Assembly (NCBI RefSeq): GCF_002813755.1
Contig: NZ_CP018061.1
Location: 2,036,001 to 2,100,000 of the forward strand
Direction: 5' to 3'
Length of the DNA stretch: 64,000 nt
Origin: Enterococcus mundtii
GTDB taxonomy: Bacteria; Bacillota; Bacilli; Lactobacillales; Enterococcaceae
Shown: piece after piece, positions 17,922 to 27,993 of the stretch
Layout: every line of letters starts with the position of its first letter
Numbering within the stretch: position 1 is the first letter of the stretch
Made by a program: the position numbers and the translations under genes
Notes under the pieces: generated by a model
What the model saw: the letters and a program-made list of their open reading frames with translations, nothing else
The model's database searches: none
What the model was told of the DNA's origin: nothing

Positions 17922-18591
17922 ATTCCCCTTCCGCTTGGTCACGAATAATCCGGCCATTTTCAATGGCGATTACGCGGTGACGAATTGTATTAACAATCGT
18001 ACTATTATGTGTAGCCATAACAACAGTCGTTCCTTGGGCATTGATTCGATCCAACAACTTCATGATTTCCCATGAGTTTTCCGGGTCTAAGTTTCCTGTC
18101 GGTTCATCTGCAATCAATACTTTTGGTGTATTCACAATTGCCCGGGCAATCGAAACACGTTGTTGTTCCCCACCTGACAATTCACTTGGGAAAACACGTA
18201 CTTTATGTTTCAAGCCGACTAAATCTAAAACTTCCATGACACGTTTTTTTATGTCACGAGGTTTTCTGCCGATGACTTGCATCGCATACGCGACATTTTC
18301 ATATACTGTTTTTCGAGGTAACAATTTATAGTCTTGGAAAACTACTCCGATTTCTCTACGTAAATAAGGTACTTCACGATCCTTGATATCTATCAGATCA
18401 TGGCCAGCAACGTTCAGCGTGCCCTTCGTTGCTTTTTCTTCTCGGTACATCAACTTGATGAATGTAGATTTACCAGCACCAGATGGTCCTACTACATAGA
18501 CAAACTCTCCTTGGTCAATGACGATCGAGAGATTTCGGATAGCTGTGGTACCATTTGAGTACTTCTTCATTACATCCTTCATTTCAATCAT
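17905..18591 (-). CDS. ftsE: Cell-division ATP-binding protein FtsE
   Basis: A 228-residue ABC ATPase, the cytoplasmic partner of FtsX. It has Walker A GPSGAGKST (about residue 36), signature LSGGEQQR (about 137) and Walker B VLIADEPTGNLDP. The gene overlaps ftsX and lies 110 bp downstream of prfB, the usual arrangement in Firmicutes. Normal length. Confidence 0.96.
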   Translation of the reverse strand: MIEMKDVMKKYSNGTTAIRNLSIVIDQGEFVYVVGPSGAGKSTFIKLMYREEKATKGTLNVAGHDLIDIKDREVPYLRREIGVVFQDYKLLPRKTVYENVAYAMQVIGRKPRDIKKRVMEVLDLVGLKHKVRVFPSELSGGEQQRVSIARAIVNTPKVLIADEPTGNLDPENSWEIMKLLDRINAQGTTVVMATHNSTIVNTIRHRVIAIENGRIIRDQAEGEYGYDD

Positions 18592-18701
18592 GGCGTTCTC
18601 TCCATATCTTTTCAGTCTTTAGTCATTATAGCATGGGAATGTTTCAGCTTGCTTTCGAAATCTTACAATTTTATTTCAATTTACTATTAATCGTGAGTAA
18701 G

Positions 18702-19800
18702 CTACATGTGCATTTTTAAATAGCCATCGATGAATGGGTCTAACTCGCCATCCATCACTGCTTGGACATTTCCTGTTTCTACATTGGTCCGATGATCTTT
18801 GACCATCGAATAAGGATGGAAAACATAAGAACGGATTTGTGAGCCCCAGCCAATTTCCATTTGTTCCCCACGTAGTGCTGCTGCTTCTTGTTCTTTCTTT
18901 TCAACTTCCAATTGATAAAGTTTCGCTTTCAGCATCCCCATCGCTTGTTCACGGTTTTTTAATTGTGAGCGTTGTGCCTGACTGGCAACGACTGTTCCTG
19001 TTGGCAAATGCGTGATCCGTACAGCAGACTCTGTTTTATTGATATGCTGTCCACCCGCTCCACTTGCTCGGTAAGTGTCGATCTTCAAATCATCAGGATT
19101 GACCTCGATATCGATCATGTCATCTAATTCTGGCATGACATCGACTGAACAAAATGACGTATGTCGGCGTTTCGCCGAATCAAATGGCGAGATCCGAACA
19201 AGGCGATGTACGCCTTTTTCTGATTTCAAATAACCATAGGCATTATGTCCTTTGATCAATAATGTCACACTTTTGATACCAGCTTCATCACCGGCTTGGT
19301 AATCTAACATTTCCACTTGGTAATTGTGTTGTTCTGACCAACGTGTGTACATTCGTAACAACATACTTCCCCAATCCTGAGATTCTGTTCCCCCTGCACC
19401 TGGATGCAGCTCAACGATGGCGTTATTGCGGTCATAAGGTCCATCTAGTAACATGGCTAATTCGTAAGTTGCCATTTTTTCAGCTAAAGCACTGATTCGC
19501 TCTTGTGCTTCTTCTTGCATTTGCGCATCTGGCTCTTCTTGTAACATTTCCACCATCAATTCTAGTTCTTCTAGCTCTTGTGCGAGTTCATTGAACTGAT
19601 CATAGGTTTCTTTGTTTGCATTATTTTCATTGATCACTTTTTGTGCAGCTTCACTATCATCCCAAAAACCTGGTTCAGCCATTTTTGCTTCTGCTTCAGC
19701 AATATCTTCTTCCAGCTGATCTAAGTCAAAGAGACCCCCTAAAACTTGTGACTTTCTCTTGCATTTCGGTTAGGAGGTTTCGAATTTCAGAAATTTCCAT
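18702..19800 (-). CDS. prfB: Peptide chain release factor 2, made by programmed +1 frameshift
   Basis: RF2 (365 residues after shifting) releases finished proteins at UGA and UAA codons. A first frame starts at 19800 ([10 protein letters not shown]) after AGAAGGAA and runs 24 codons to an in-frame TGA at 19726-19728. The slippery site CTT-TGA-C is preceded by the internal Shine-Dalgarno-like AGGGGG, the classic RF2 autoregulatory signal. After a +1 shift the frame continues [15 protein letters not shown]. The domain 2 anticodon-like region has SPF ([10 protein letters not shown]), and the catalytic GGQ lies in [10 protein letters not shown]. When RF2 is scarce, the ribosome pauses at UGA and shifts frame, restoring RF2. 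Confidence 0.97.
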
Positions 19801-19949
19801 TTCGATTTCCTTCTTTCTGTCTAATCTTCATTGTTTAGTCTACCAGAATCTTGAACGAACAGAAAGAATAAGATGCGACATGGTCGCTCCTTTCCCTTTT
19901 CATTCTGATCTTAATGGTAGTCGTATATGTGCCAAAAGGAACCTCTTCG

Positions 19950-20009
19950 GAAATAAGGTGGAATCCACAAAAATTCAACGAACAATTTTTGCGGATTCCA
20001 CCTTATTTC
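19950..20009. repeat. 60-bp palindromic repeat, copy C
   Basis: Arms beginning GAAATAAGGTGGAATCC and ending GGATTCCACCTTATTTC form a hairpin of about 25 bp around a short loop. The outer GAAATAAG/CTTATTTC and the total length of 60 bp match the copy at 35700-35759, but the inner arm is a different sequence that is still self-complementary. Flanks weakly match those of that copy. The rest of the gene-free stretch 19801-20187 shows nothing else I can name. Confidence 0.65.
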
Positions 20010-20187
20010 TTGAGGCTTAGCACTTCTTGACCTCAGGGAAGTCATAAAACAAAAAAATGTTTCGTTAAGATTCCCTATCTATTTTAGTTTGTGAAAAGGA
20101 ACGAGCACTCTCATATGAAGTGAGTTCCTTTTCTGAATTGATCAAGTCTCATTGCTCGGTATGAACGATTTCTTTCAATAGGAAAGA

Positions 20188-22722
20188 TTACATCTCATTC
20201 TTGCCATGACAATTTTTGAATTTTTTACCACTGCCACATGGACATGGGTCATTACGTCCAACTTTATTTACACTGACAGGCTGTGATTTCACATTCAATC
20301 GGCTGTTTTCTTTCGCGCCACCTTCTGTTGGTTGAACAGGTTGCCCTTGAGACACTTGTTCACGTTGGACGTTTTGACGGATCTCAGCTTTCATAAAGAT
20401 ACGTGTTACTTCGTATTCGATTGCACCAATCATGTCTTCAAACATTTTGTAGCCTTCTGTTTGGTATTCGACAAGCGGATTGTTTTGTCCGTAGGCACGT
20501 AGTCCGATCGATTGACGTAATTGATCCATTGCATCGATGTGGTCTGTCCATTTTGAATCGACAACACGTAAGATCACGACTTTTTCAAACTCAAGCAATT
20601 GCTCAGGACCATTTAATTGTGAAGATTTCGTATTAAAGATTTCTTGTGCTTTTTCATTTAAGAAATCTTTGATTTGTTGTGGTGTCTTGCCTTCTAGATC
20701 AGCCATTGAAATACTGTCTTCATGGACAAGTGTACTACCAGCAAAGTCGACGATTCCTTCAAGGTTCCAGTTTTCTTTCTCAAGTTGCGTATGGGCATCC
20801 ACTACTCGACTGATTGTTCGTTTGACCATATTCATTAATGGTTCAGATAGACTTGTTTCTTCCATGATCACGTCTTGACGTTGTTTATAGATGACTTCAC
20901 GTTGTTCACGCATCACATCATCGTATTGAAGAACGTTTTTACGTGTGTCGTAGTTGTTTCCTTCTACACGTTTTTGCGCTGATTCAACTTGTTTCGACAA
21001 CATCTTACTTTGGATCACTGCATCCTCTTCACCGATCTTCATGCGTTCCAAGAAAGCTTTGATTCGTTCTGAACCGAATCGTTTCATCAAGTCATCTTCA
21101 AGAGACAAGTAGAATTGTGACATCCCTGGATCTCCTTGACGACCTGCACGTCCACGTAACTGGTTATCGATACGTCTTGATTCGTGACGTTCTGTACCAA
21201 TAACAGCTAATCCACCCAACTCACGAACACCTAGACCTAACTTGATATCCGTACCACGACCAGCCATGTTCGTTGCAATCGTAACTGCTCCTTTTTGACC
21301 AGCATTCATGATGATCTCGGCTTCTTTAAAATGGTTTTTGGCATTTAGTACTTCATGAGGTACGCGTTCTCGGTTCAATAAATCAGAAAGCAATTCAGAC
21401 GTTTCAACAGCGACGGTACCTACAAGAACAGGTTGTCCTTTACGGTAACGATCTTTGATATCTTGAACGACTGCATTGAACTTGCTTGTCAATGTCGGAT
21501 ATAACAAATCTGGACGATCATCACGAATGACCGGACGATTTGTAGGGATTTGAATGACTTGGATGTTGTAGATTTCTCTAAACTCTTCTTCTTCTGTCTT
21601 CGCTGTCCCTGTCATACCAGATAATTTCTTGTACATACGGAAATAGTTTTGGAATGTGATCGATGCCATCGTTTTTGTTTCATCTTCGATCTCCACGCCT
21701 TCTTTGGCTTCAATCGCTTGGTGCAAACCATCAGAATAACGGCGTCCATCCATGATACGACCAGTAAATTGGTCAACGATCATTACTTTTCCATCTTGGA
21801 CCACATAGTCGATATCTAAAATCATGATATAGTTTGCGCGTAATGATTGATCGATATGATGCGTTAAAGCAGAATTTTCGATGTCATATAAGTTATCTAA
21901 ACCGAAAGTTTCTTCCGCTTTTTCAATTCCAGCTTCAGTCAAGCTGATCGTTTTTGATTGAACATCGATTTTATAATCTTCTTCTTCTTTCAATCGTTTG
22001 ACAAAGTTATCAGCACGCGTATATAACGCAGTTGACTTTTCTGCTTGTCCAGAAATGATCAATGGCGTTCTTGCTTCATCGATCAAGATCGAATCGACTT
22101 CATCGACGATCGCATAGTTCAATGGACGTTGTACCATTTGATGACGATAAACGACCATGTTGTCTCTCAAATAGTCAAACCCTAGCTCATTGTTTGTACT
22201 ATACGTAATGTCACAATTGTAGGCTTCACGTTTTTCATCTGCTGATTTTGAATTGATATTCAAACCAACTGTCAAACCTAAGAAGTTGTATAACTCACCC
22301 ATCTCATTGGAGTCACGAGTAGACAAGTATTCATTGACAGTAACTACGTGAACGCCTTCTCCTGTCAAAGCATTTAAATAAACAGGCATCGTAGCAGTCA
22401 AGGTTTTCCCTTCACCGGTACGCATCTCTGGAATATTTCCATCATGAAGGACGATCCCCCCCATCAACTGCACAGGGTAAGGGTACAACCCTAATACGCG
22501 TTTTGCTGCTTCACGAACGACTGCGAAAGCTTCTGGTAAAAGTTGATCTAATGTTTCCCCTTTTTTATATCTTTCTTTAAATTCTGTTGTCTTTGCTTGT
22601 AATTGTTCATCTGTTAATGCTGCCATATCATCAGCATGAGCTTCGATTTTCTTTACAATACTTTCTAAACGTTTTAGTTCTTTCTTATCATTTTCGATAA
22701 TCGAACGAATAAAATTGGCCAT
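20188..22722 (-). CDS. secA: Preprotein translocase ATPase SecA
   Basis: An 844-residue motor protein that drives proteins through SecYEG. The nucleotide-binding site shows [14 protein letters not shown] (about residues 100-113) and the DEAD-like [15 protein letters not shown] (about 207-221). The second motor domain has [13 protein letters not shown] and [19 protein letters not shown]. The C-terminal zinc-binding tail [13 protein letters not shown] is intact. Length is standard. It is a single gene, about 0.2 kb downstream of hpf and its terminator. Confidence 0.98.
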   Translation of the reverse strand: MANFIRSIIENDKKELKRLESIVKKIEAHADDMAALTDEQLQAKTTEFKERYKKGETLDQLLPEAFAVVREAAKRVLGLYPYPVQLMGGIVLHDGNIPEMRTGEGKTLTATMPVYLNALTGEGVHVVTVNEYLSTRDSNEMGELYNFLGLTVGLNINSKSADEKREAYNCDITYSTNNELGFDYLRDNMVVYRHQMVQRPLNYAIVDEVDSILIDEARTPLIISGQAEKSTALYTRADNFVKRLKEEEDYKIDVQSKTISLTEAGIEKAEETFGLDNLYDIENSALTHHIDQSLRANYIMILDIDYVVQDGKVMIVDQFTGRIMDGRRYSDGLHQAIEAKEGVEIEDETKTMASITFQNYFRMYKKLSGMTGTAKTEEEEFREIYNIQVIQIPTNRPVIRDDRPDLLYPTLTSKFNAVVQDIKDRYRKGQPVLVGTVAVETSELLSDLLNRERVPHEVLNAKNHFKEAEIIMNAGQKGAVTIATNMAGRGTDIKLGLGVRELGGLAVIGTERHESRRIDNQLRGRAGRQGDPGMSQFYLSLEDDLMKRFGSERIKAFLERMKIGEEDAVIQSKMLSKQVESAQKRVEGNNYDTRKNVLQYDDVMREQREVIYKQRQDVIMEETSLSEPLMNMVKRTISRVVDAHTQLEKENWNLEGIVDFAGSTLVHEDSISMADLEGKTPQQIKDFLNEKAQEIFNTKSSQLNGPEQLLEFEKVVILRVVDSKWTDHIDAMDQLRQSIGLRAYGQNNPLVEYQTEGYKMFEDMIGAIEYEVTRIFMKAEIRQNVQREQVSQGQPVQPTEGGAKENSRLNVKSQPVSVNKVGRNDPCPCGSGKKFKNCHGKNEM

Positions 22723-22871
22723 GCGTTGTTTAATCTCCTTTTATATAATATCCAAACTATGTAGACTCTGTTTCTTATTTTATCATTAGTTGTGGATAAA
22801 TGAAATAACTTAAGTCAATTAAAGTGATATCTTCATAATTATTTCATATTCTTTTTATCTATCCAATCCGA

Positions 22872-22917
22872 AAAAAAAGCTTGCAGTAGTCATTCGAGAC
22901 CACTGCAAGTTTTTTTC
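22872..22917 (-). terminator. Terminator after hpf
   Basis: CTTGCAGT-GTC and GAC-ACTGCAAG (22880-22909) form a stem of about 11 bp flanked by A and T runs on both sides, so it could work in both directions. It separates hpf from secA. Confidence 0.75.
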
Positions 22918-22938
22918 ATGTTATTATTTCGTTATTTA

Positions 22939-23490
22939 TCAATCAGTTTCGATCAATCCATATTTGCCATCTTTACGACGGTAAACAATGCTTGTACCAT
23001 TCGTTTCTGCATCTTCAAAGATGAAAAAGTTATGGCCTAACATATTCATTTGTAAAACAGCTTCTTCGCTGTCCATTGGTTTCAATGACAAGCGTTTTGT
23101 ACGAACGATATCTAATTCAGACTCATTTTCTTCTTCGTCTTCATTATTGAACATAACCGCCGCATTTGCTGTATTCAAACCAGTTTCGCGAGATTTACGA
23201 TTGATTTTTGTTTTGAATTTGCGGATTTGACGTTCCAATTTATCAACAACCAAATCAATACTTGCATATAGATCAGGTGAAGTTTCTTCGGCACGTAATA
23301 CGAGATAAGGTAATGGAATCGTAACTTCCACTTTTGCTGTTTTTTCAGTATAAACTTTTAAATTCACATGCGCCGTAGCATCGGGAGCATCGCTGAAATA
23401 ACGTTCTAATTTTCCTACTTTTTTCTCTACGTAGTCACGAATCGCTTCAGTTACTTCGATATTTTCGCCGCGTACATTATATCTAAACAT
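22939..23490 (-). CDS. hpf: Long-form ribosome hibernation promoting factor
   Basis: A 183-residue protein that dimerises 70S ribosomes into inactive 100S particles in stationary phase. The N-terminal domain (about 1-100, MFRYNVRGENIEVTEAI...) is the ribosome-binding HPF/YfiA fold. The C-terminal domain (about 125-183, containing VRTKRLSLKPMDSEEAVLQM) is the dimerisation domain of the long form. The start at 23490 follows AAAGGGG; a start six codons earlier is less well placed. Its location next to comF and secA is typical. Confidence 0.95.
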   Translation of the reverse strand: MFRYNVRGENIEVTEAIRDYVEKKVGKLERYFSDAPDATAHVNLKVYTEKTAKVEVTIPLPYLVLRAEETSPDLYASIDLVVDKLERQIRKFKTKINRKSRETGLNTANAAVMFNNEDEEENESELDIVRTKRLSLKPMDSEEAVLQMNMLGHNFFIFEDAETNGTSIVYRRKDGKYGLIETD

Positions 23491-23626
23491 AAAAACTACC
23501 CCTTTCATCTACCACAATCAAGAAGGAGAAGGACCACTCTTTCCCTCTTCTTACTTCTATTATATCGAACTCGTAAGCATTTGCAAACTAAATCGCTGTC
23601 ATTTTACTACTGTTTCTACAAAAAGC

Positions 23627-24328
23627 TTATCTAGCAAGTGAGAACGTCTGTACTTTATTGGGTGACTGCGCCAAAAGGCAGGACGCTGCATGGAACATCG
23701 TTTGGCCAGTCGTATAAACATCATCGATCAGCAAGATATTTTCCCCTTTGATTGTAGGTGTAGATGGCTGATAAACAAATGGTTGGGTCGTAATCAAACG
23801 TTGCACTCTTGTTTTCTTGGATTGTGGTATATGGTGTTTTTCTCTGATCAGCAATTCTTGAAAAGGAAGCCCAGCAGCTCTCAATAGTTCACTCACTTGG
23901 TTAAATCCTCTTTCGTTGATCCTTTCTGTAGACAATGGAATCGGACAAAAAACAAATGACTTGTATTGTTTTCGCAATTCTTGCAACTCTACACTAAATG
24001 TATGTGCCAACAGGATATCCCCCATGAATTTATATTGTTTGAGCCAAGTACGGAACGCTTGATCGTAGCGGAAGAACGCACGATGACAAAAACGATAGTC
24101 AGGGTAACGTGCCTGCCAATTCAAGCAATCTCGGCAATAGTCATGTTGATCAATCGCTTGTTTATTCAATACTTTTTGGCAGCCTTCACACTGGTGGCGA
24201 CTCTTCTGTCGTATTCGTTGAAATAAGAATTGACATTCCTGGCAACATCTCGCTACTTTTTTCAGTCCAAGCAATTCACCGATTGTTATATTTCTGCTAA
24301 ATATTTTCTTACAATATACGCATTTCAT
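23627..24328 (-). CDS. comFC: ComFC-like phosphoribosyltransferase-fold competence protein
   Basis: A 233-residue protein with N-terminal cysteine pairs (CVYCKK, CCQEC, CEGCQK, YCRDC) forming a probable zinc ribbon and a C-terminal phosphoribosyltransferase fold with the PRPP loop ILLIDDVYTTGQT (about 195-207). ComFC is needed for efficient DNA uptake in naturally competent Gram-positive bacteria. The gene overlaps comFA by 20 bp, so the two are coupled. No ComX-type box was spotted upstream. Natural competence has not been generally shown in enterococci. Confidence 0.93.
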   Translation of the reverse strand: MKCVYCKKIFSRNITIGELLGLKKVARCCQECQFLFQRIRQKSRHQCEGCQKVLNKQAIDQHDYCRDCLNWQARYPDYRFCHRAFFRYDQAFRTWLKQYKFMGDILLAHTFSVELQELRKQYKSFVFCPIPLSTERINERGFNQVSELLRAAGLPFQELLIREKHHIPQSKKTRVQRLITTQPFVYQPSTPTIKGENILLIDDVYTTGQTMFHAASCLLAQSPNKVQTFSLAR

Positions 24329-25634
24329 CTCGTTGCTCTTTTCCTTTTTTATTCATTTGTTTGATTTCTTTACACGCTTTTACGATAGCACGCGTCTTTT
24401 CTTCATAGAAAAAATAGACCTGACTATTCGTGAATCCTCCCTTTCGATCGGCACGTCCAGCAATTTGGACCAGTGATGATTTGCTGAATACCGGATGGTC
24501 GGCGCCTAAAACAATGACTGAGATCCGTTCAAAAGTCACCCCACGCTCTAAGATCATCGTGGTCAAAAACACATCGTAGTGTTGCTCTCTCATATTTTGG
24601 ACTTTGCTACTACGTGCTTCATCTTTTGAAGAGGCGGATGTCATACGACAAGACAATTGTTTTTTTAATTGTTTCTCCAATTGCTCCATTAAAGAGATAC
24701 TTGGGCAAAACAATAGCACATGGTTTTCTTTGACTAGCTCTTGGATCAAGCGACACAATCGTTGATTCTTTTTTGGGTGCAAACAGCGATTTGCCCACTG
24801 ATCCCAAAAAAGCAGTTTCGGTTCTGGCAATAATCGCTGATGAAAGCGTAAAGCCAACTGATGAACACTCATAGCTGTTCGGCTTTTTTTCAATAACTGG
24901 TCATCGGGTGTCGCACTTAAATATATCAGTTGTCCATTTCTTTGTAGCGCGGTTGCCACTGCATAAGCTAACCCTTGATCCCCAACAAATGGAAAAGCAT
25001 CCACTTCATCTACTACTAAAAGAGCAAATGCTCGGTAAAAACGATACAACTGATGCGTTGTACAAATCACTAAAGAACCATAGCGATCAGGTCCTTCTGA
25101 TTTCCCATGAAGCAAGCGGATCGTTTCTTCTGGGAAGACCTGGCTAAGTCGTAGGTATAATTCCTGACAAACATCGATCCTTGGTGAGGCGATAGCAACT
25201 CTCCCACCTTTAGCTAAGGTAGCGTGGATACTGGCGTAAAGCATCTCTGTCTTGCCTGAGCCTGTAACTGCCCAAACCAAATGCTCACCCGATCGTTCAC
25301 ATAGATCATCTGAAATTTGCTGTTGTAGTGTTGTTAATTGACCTTCCCAATAGTGATTTACATGACGCTTCTTTCCATTTGGTTGTTCGAATAAGTAGAG
25401 CTGTTGCAGGGTATCGCAACGCCCCAAAAACAGACAGTGGGGACAGTAGTAGGTAGACACATTGAGCCTTGCTGATTTCAAAGGGGTAGTTTGACTGCAA
25501 CGATTGCAATAAAGCTGCTTCTTTTTTACTGTGACTGCATCGACCACTTCATAGTTCAATTTTTTATAAGAATGTTCATTCCCATATACTTCTCTAGTTA
25601 ATAATCGTCTGCCAAAAAAATCTTCCGCGTGCAT
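24309..25634 (-). CDS. comFA: ComFA-like DNA-uptake helicase
   Basis: A 441-residue superfamily 2 DNA translocase. A four-cysteine zinc site (Cys 43, 46, 64, 67) precedes the helicase domain. Walker A is TGSGKTEM (124-131), and the DEAD-box-like motif is VVDEVDAFP. Later motifs include YLSATPDD and QIAGRADRKGG. In ComFA it helps pull single-stranded DNA into the cell. The start at 25634 (MHAEDFF) follows GGGAGAG. All helicase motifs look intact, so the gene appears functional. Confidence 0.94.
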   Translation of the reverse strand: MHAEDFFGRRLLTREVYGNEHSYKKLNYEVVDAVTVKKKQLYCNRCSQTTPLKSARLNVSTYYCPHCLFLGRCDTLQQLYLFEQPNGKKRHVNHYWEGQLTTLQQQISDDLCERSGEHLVWAVTGSGKTEMLYASIHATLAKGGRVAIASPRIDVCQELYLRLSQVFPEETIRLLHGKSEGPDRYGSLVICTTHQLYRFYRAFALLVVDEVDAFPFVGDQGLAYAVATALQRNGQLIYLSATPDDQLLKKSRTAMSVHQLALRFHQRLLPEPKLLFWDQWANRCLHPKKNQRLCRLIQELVKENHVLLFCPSISLMEQLEKQLKKQLSCRMTSASSKDEARSSKVQNMREQHYDVFLTTMILERGVTFERISVIVLGADHPVFSKSSLVQIAGRADRKGGFTNSQVYFFYEEKTRAIVKACKEIKQMNKKGKEQRDEMRIL

Positions 25635-25769
25635 GTGTACTTCTCTCCCTTCGCAAAATAGATACGCAAAAAAAGAAATCCTTCATGCAGAATCAATCGG
25701 ATTGATCCAATTAGAAAATCAGCTAATCAGCGGACGAACGAACGCGATGATTTCAATGGAAAACAAAAA

Positions 25770-25830
25770 AAGTATGAAACTGAATCCGCGGACCATTTCT
25801 TTAACAGAAACTTTCGGACTCAGATCATAC
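25770..25830. repeat. Imperfect inverted repeat upstream of comFA
   Basis: AGTATGA-GA-TCCG and CGGA-TC-TCATACT arms surround about 25 nt. It lies in the 263-bp gap between comFA and the next minus-strand gene and may be the terminator or a regulatory fold. I see no gene in the gap. Confidence 0.35.
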
Positions 25831-25897
25831 TGATATATGTAGCTAGACCTAAAATTGGACTTGAATCGGGAGATTAGATCAACAGCTAGAAAAATAG

Positions 25898-26188
25898 TTA
25901 TTCGTCAAACAACCAACTGGATTTGACTAATTGATTGAATACGATAAATTCTTTTTCTAAATTGATGACCACCACTTCATAGCCAGCATTGATCCAGCCA
26001 TAGGCGCCTTTTTCAGGATGTTTATAGTCGTTCGCCCACCAATCAGTACTTTCTCGTGCAGAACGGGGCAAGGCACTACTTGGAAAAAGCAACTCATCGA
26101 TTTGAGTAAATGTCAGCGTGATTTGAGAGCCACCATTTGTCTTTAAATAATGAGTGATGGCATCATACTTTTTGACTCGTTCTTTCAT
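25898..26188 (-). CDS. Small DUF7662-like protein
   Basis: A 96-residue cytoplasmic protein. The segment LTFTQIDELLFPSSALPRSARESTDWWAND, read in parts (LTFTQIDELL, LPRSARES, WWAND), followed by AGYEVVVINL and VFNQL, fits a small domain found in hypothetical and restriction-related proteins (DUF7662, recalled from memory). I chose the ATG at 26188 (MKERVKKYD) because GAGGTG precedes it; a GTG start three codons earlier is possible. It is divergent from yvyE. No function can be assigned. Confidence 0.6.
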   Translation of the reverse strand: MKERVKKYDAITHYLKTNGGSQITLTFTQIDELLFPSSALPRSARESTDWWANDYKHPEKGAYGWINAGYEVVVINLEKEFIVFNQLVKSSWLFDE

Positions 26189-26250
26189 GTTACGCACCTC
26201 ACTTTTCTTTATTATCCCATATTCCCTTCGTTAAGCAACTATTAACATAA

Positions 26251-26286
26251 TTGTCATGCAGAAAAAAATTCTCTATACTTGAAAAG
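26251..26286 (+). promoter_or_regulatory. Sigma-A promoter of the YvyE/YigZ gene
   Basis: TTGTCA (26251-26256), a 17-bp spacer and TATACT (26274-26279) form a near-consensus promoter. The transcript should start near 26286, which excludes the longer frame that begins inside the promoter and fixes the coding start at 26302 or 26320. Confidence 0.8.
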
Positions 26287-26301
26287 AGACGAGAACAAAC
26301 A

Positions 26302-26964
26302 ATGAAAGTAGTGAAACAGATGTTAGAACGTTATTACACGATCAAAGAAAATGGTCAAAGTGAGCTTGAAATAAAAAAATCACGTTTTATCTGCTCACTG
26401 AAACGAGTAGAAACCGAAGCAGAAGCAAAACAATTTATCCAAGAAACGAAAAAAGAACATTGGAAAGCCAATCATAATTGCAGTGCGTTCGTGATTGGTG
26501 AAAAAAATGAGATCCAACGAAGCAGTGATGATGGTGAACCAAGTGGAACTGCCGGTGTACCGATGTTAGAAGTCATCAAAAAAAATGAACTGATCAATGT
26601 GGCTGCTGTTGTGACTCGTTATTTCGGCGGGATCAAGTTAGGTGCAGGTGGCTTGATTCGTGCATATGCGCATTCGGTTTCCCACGCATTACAAGAAATC
26701 GGCATTGTTGAAGGGACATTACAACAAGAACTATCGATTCATATTGCCTATCCCCAACTAGGAAAAATAGAAAACTTCTTGGCACTTCAGCAGGTGAATG
26801 TGAAAGAAATCCGCTATACAGAAAAAGTCATCGTTGTTTGCATGATCAATGAAAAAGAGGTCACTGCGTTCCAAGAAGCTATCATTGAACTTTTGAGCGG
26901 TCAAGTGACATTTACTGAAGGAGCTGTTTCTTATTATGAACAACTCATTCAAACAAGAGACTGA
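26302..26964 (+). CDS. YigZ/YvyE (IMPACT) family protein
   Basis: A 220-residue protein with an N-terminal UPF0029/IMPACT domain (about 1-125) including FICSLKRV, SSDDGEPSGTAGVPMLEVI and YFGGIKLGAGGLIRAYA, and a C-terminal DUF1949 domain (about 140-200). Bacterial homologues affect translation or ribosome-associated processes; the exact role is not settled. The start at 26302 has only a weak ribosome binding site, but it is fixed by the promoter just upstream. The internal ATG at 26320 (MLERYYTIKENG) matches the usual family N-terminus and is an alternative. Confidence 0.9.
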   Translation: MKVVKQMLERYYTIKENGQSELEIKKSRFICSLKRVETEAEAKQFIQETKKEHWKANHNCSAFVIGEKNEIQRSSDDGEPSGTAGVPMLEVIKKNELINVAAVVTRYFGGIKLGAGGLIRAYAHSVSHALQEIGIVEGTLQQELSIHIAYPQLGKIENFLALQQVNVKEIRYTEKVIVVCMINEKEVTAFQEAIIELLSGQVTFTEGAVSYYEQLIQTRD

Positions 26965-26978
26965 GCCGGATCATATCG

Positions 26979-27032
26979 AAAAGACCAAAGAATAGGAGGC
27001 AGTTATGCCGATGACTATTCTCTGGTCTTTTT
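26979..27032 (+). terminator. Terminator between yvyE and the gntR-family gene
   Basis: AAAAGACCA...GAATA and TATTC...TGGTCTTTTT pair around a loop of about 20 nt and end in T. It lies between convergent genes and may serve both. Confidence 0.65.
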
Positions 27033-27047
27033 ATTCAATATGAACGA

Positions 27048-27755
27048 TCATCTTTCTAAATAAAACTCAAAACGGTCGCCGACATATTGGGTACGTACGT
27101 ATTCAAATGGCGTGCCATCTTCAAAGTAAGAAATCTGTCTTAAACGTAAAACGGCATCTCCTCGCTTGACCTCTAAATATTCAGCAATTTTTTCTGAAGC
27201 TAAGACTGCTGAAATTGTTTGTTTCGCCGCACCGATCTTGTTCCCTCTTTTTTCTTCGAGTGTTCGATACAGTGACTCCGTAATTTCTGCTTTGCTGTAT
27301 CCGTCGATGATTTTTTGCGGAATACTCGCAATCTCAAAACAAATAGGGATATCATCAGCAAAACGAATACGTTCCATTCGTAAGATGGTATCATCTTTTT
27401 TTAGTTGCAATTTCTCCATTTCACTCGAACTCGGTGACGTGAGAAAATAAGAAATCGTTCGACTGGATGGCACACGATTTTGTGATTCCATGATTTCGGT
27501 AAAACTGGTTGCACCAGACATTTTTTCTTGGACCTTTTCTCGTGCCACGTAGGTACCTGATCCAATTTTTCTTTCAAGGATTCCTTCGTCGGCTAGGTTT
27601 TGGATCGCTTGTCTTAAAGTCATTCGACTAACATTGAACTTGATGGCTAATTCTCTTTCTGAAGGAAGACGATCTCCGATTTTCCAGACGCCTTGCTCGA
27701 TTTCACTTTTGATTTGATCGTGAATTTGTATATATACCGGTAATTGATTCGACAT
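27048..27755 (-). CDS. GntR/HutC-family transcriptional regulator
   Basis: A 235-residue regulator. The N-terminal winged helix (about 1-70) has the signature RLPSERELAIKFNVSRMTLRQAIQNLADEGILER (seen in parts PSERELA, VSRMTLRQAI). The C-terminal half is a UTRA ligand-binding domain, which in this subfamily often senses phosphosugars such as glucosamine-6-phosphate. The start at 27755 follows GGG at 8 nt. Its own promoter carries a palindrome typical of the subfamily, so it probably represses itself. No sugar operon adjoins it, so the effector is unknown; a NagR-like role is only one option. Confidence 0.88.
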   Translation of the reverse strand: MSNQLPVYIQIHDQIKSEIEQGVWKIGDRLPSERELAIKFNVSRMTLRQAIQNLADEGILERKIGSGTYVAREKVQEKMSGATSFTEIMESQNRVPSSRTISYFLTSPSSSEMEKLQLKKDDTILRMERIRFADDIPICFEIASIPQKIIDGYSKAEITESLYRTLEEKRGNKIGAAKQTISAVLASEKIAEYLEVKRGDAVLRLRQISYFEDGTPFEYVRTQYVGDRFEFYLER

Positions 27756-27785
27756 AACATCTACCCGTCCTTTCATTTCTATTTT

Positions 27786-27814
27786 ATTATAACTGGTATA
27801 TACCTAATTCTCAA
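27786..27814 (-). promoter_or_regulatory. gntR promoter with an operator in its spacer
   Basis: On the minus strand, TTGAGA (27809-27814), a 17-bp spacer and perfect TATAAT (27786-27791). The spacer holds GGTATATACC (27795-27804), a perfect 10-bp palindrome of the kind bound by HutC-type GntR repressors. Binding there would block RNA polymerase directly. Confidence 0.7.
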
Positions 27815-27993
27815 CAAAAAAGAGCCCACCATGCTGTTCATTCCACTGCCTTACCCTCTGACACAATAACCTTTAGAAAGATTCTTTTTTATCTTAGCTC
27901 TTGTTCAATGAGTACTTAAAGTAACAAGTATGCCTATTCTTACTCGTAAATGATAAAATCAAAAAGGCTTTCTTGCTAAACTCAACCGACAAA

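Noticed and set aside
18702..19682. Truncated prfB pseudogene
   Set aside because: The missing N-terminus is encoded upstream and joined by the classic CTT-TGA-C frameshift site.
25633..25833. 66-residue plus-strand frame divergent from comFA
   Set aside because: It overlaps the comFA start, lacks a ribosome binding site and encodes no recognisable pattern; the inverted repeat in it explains the interval better.
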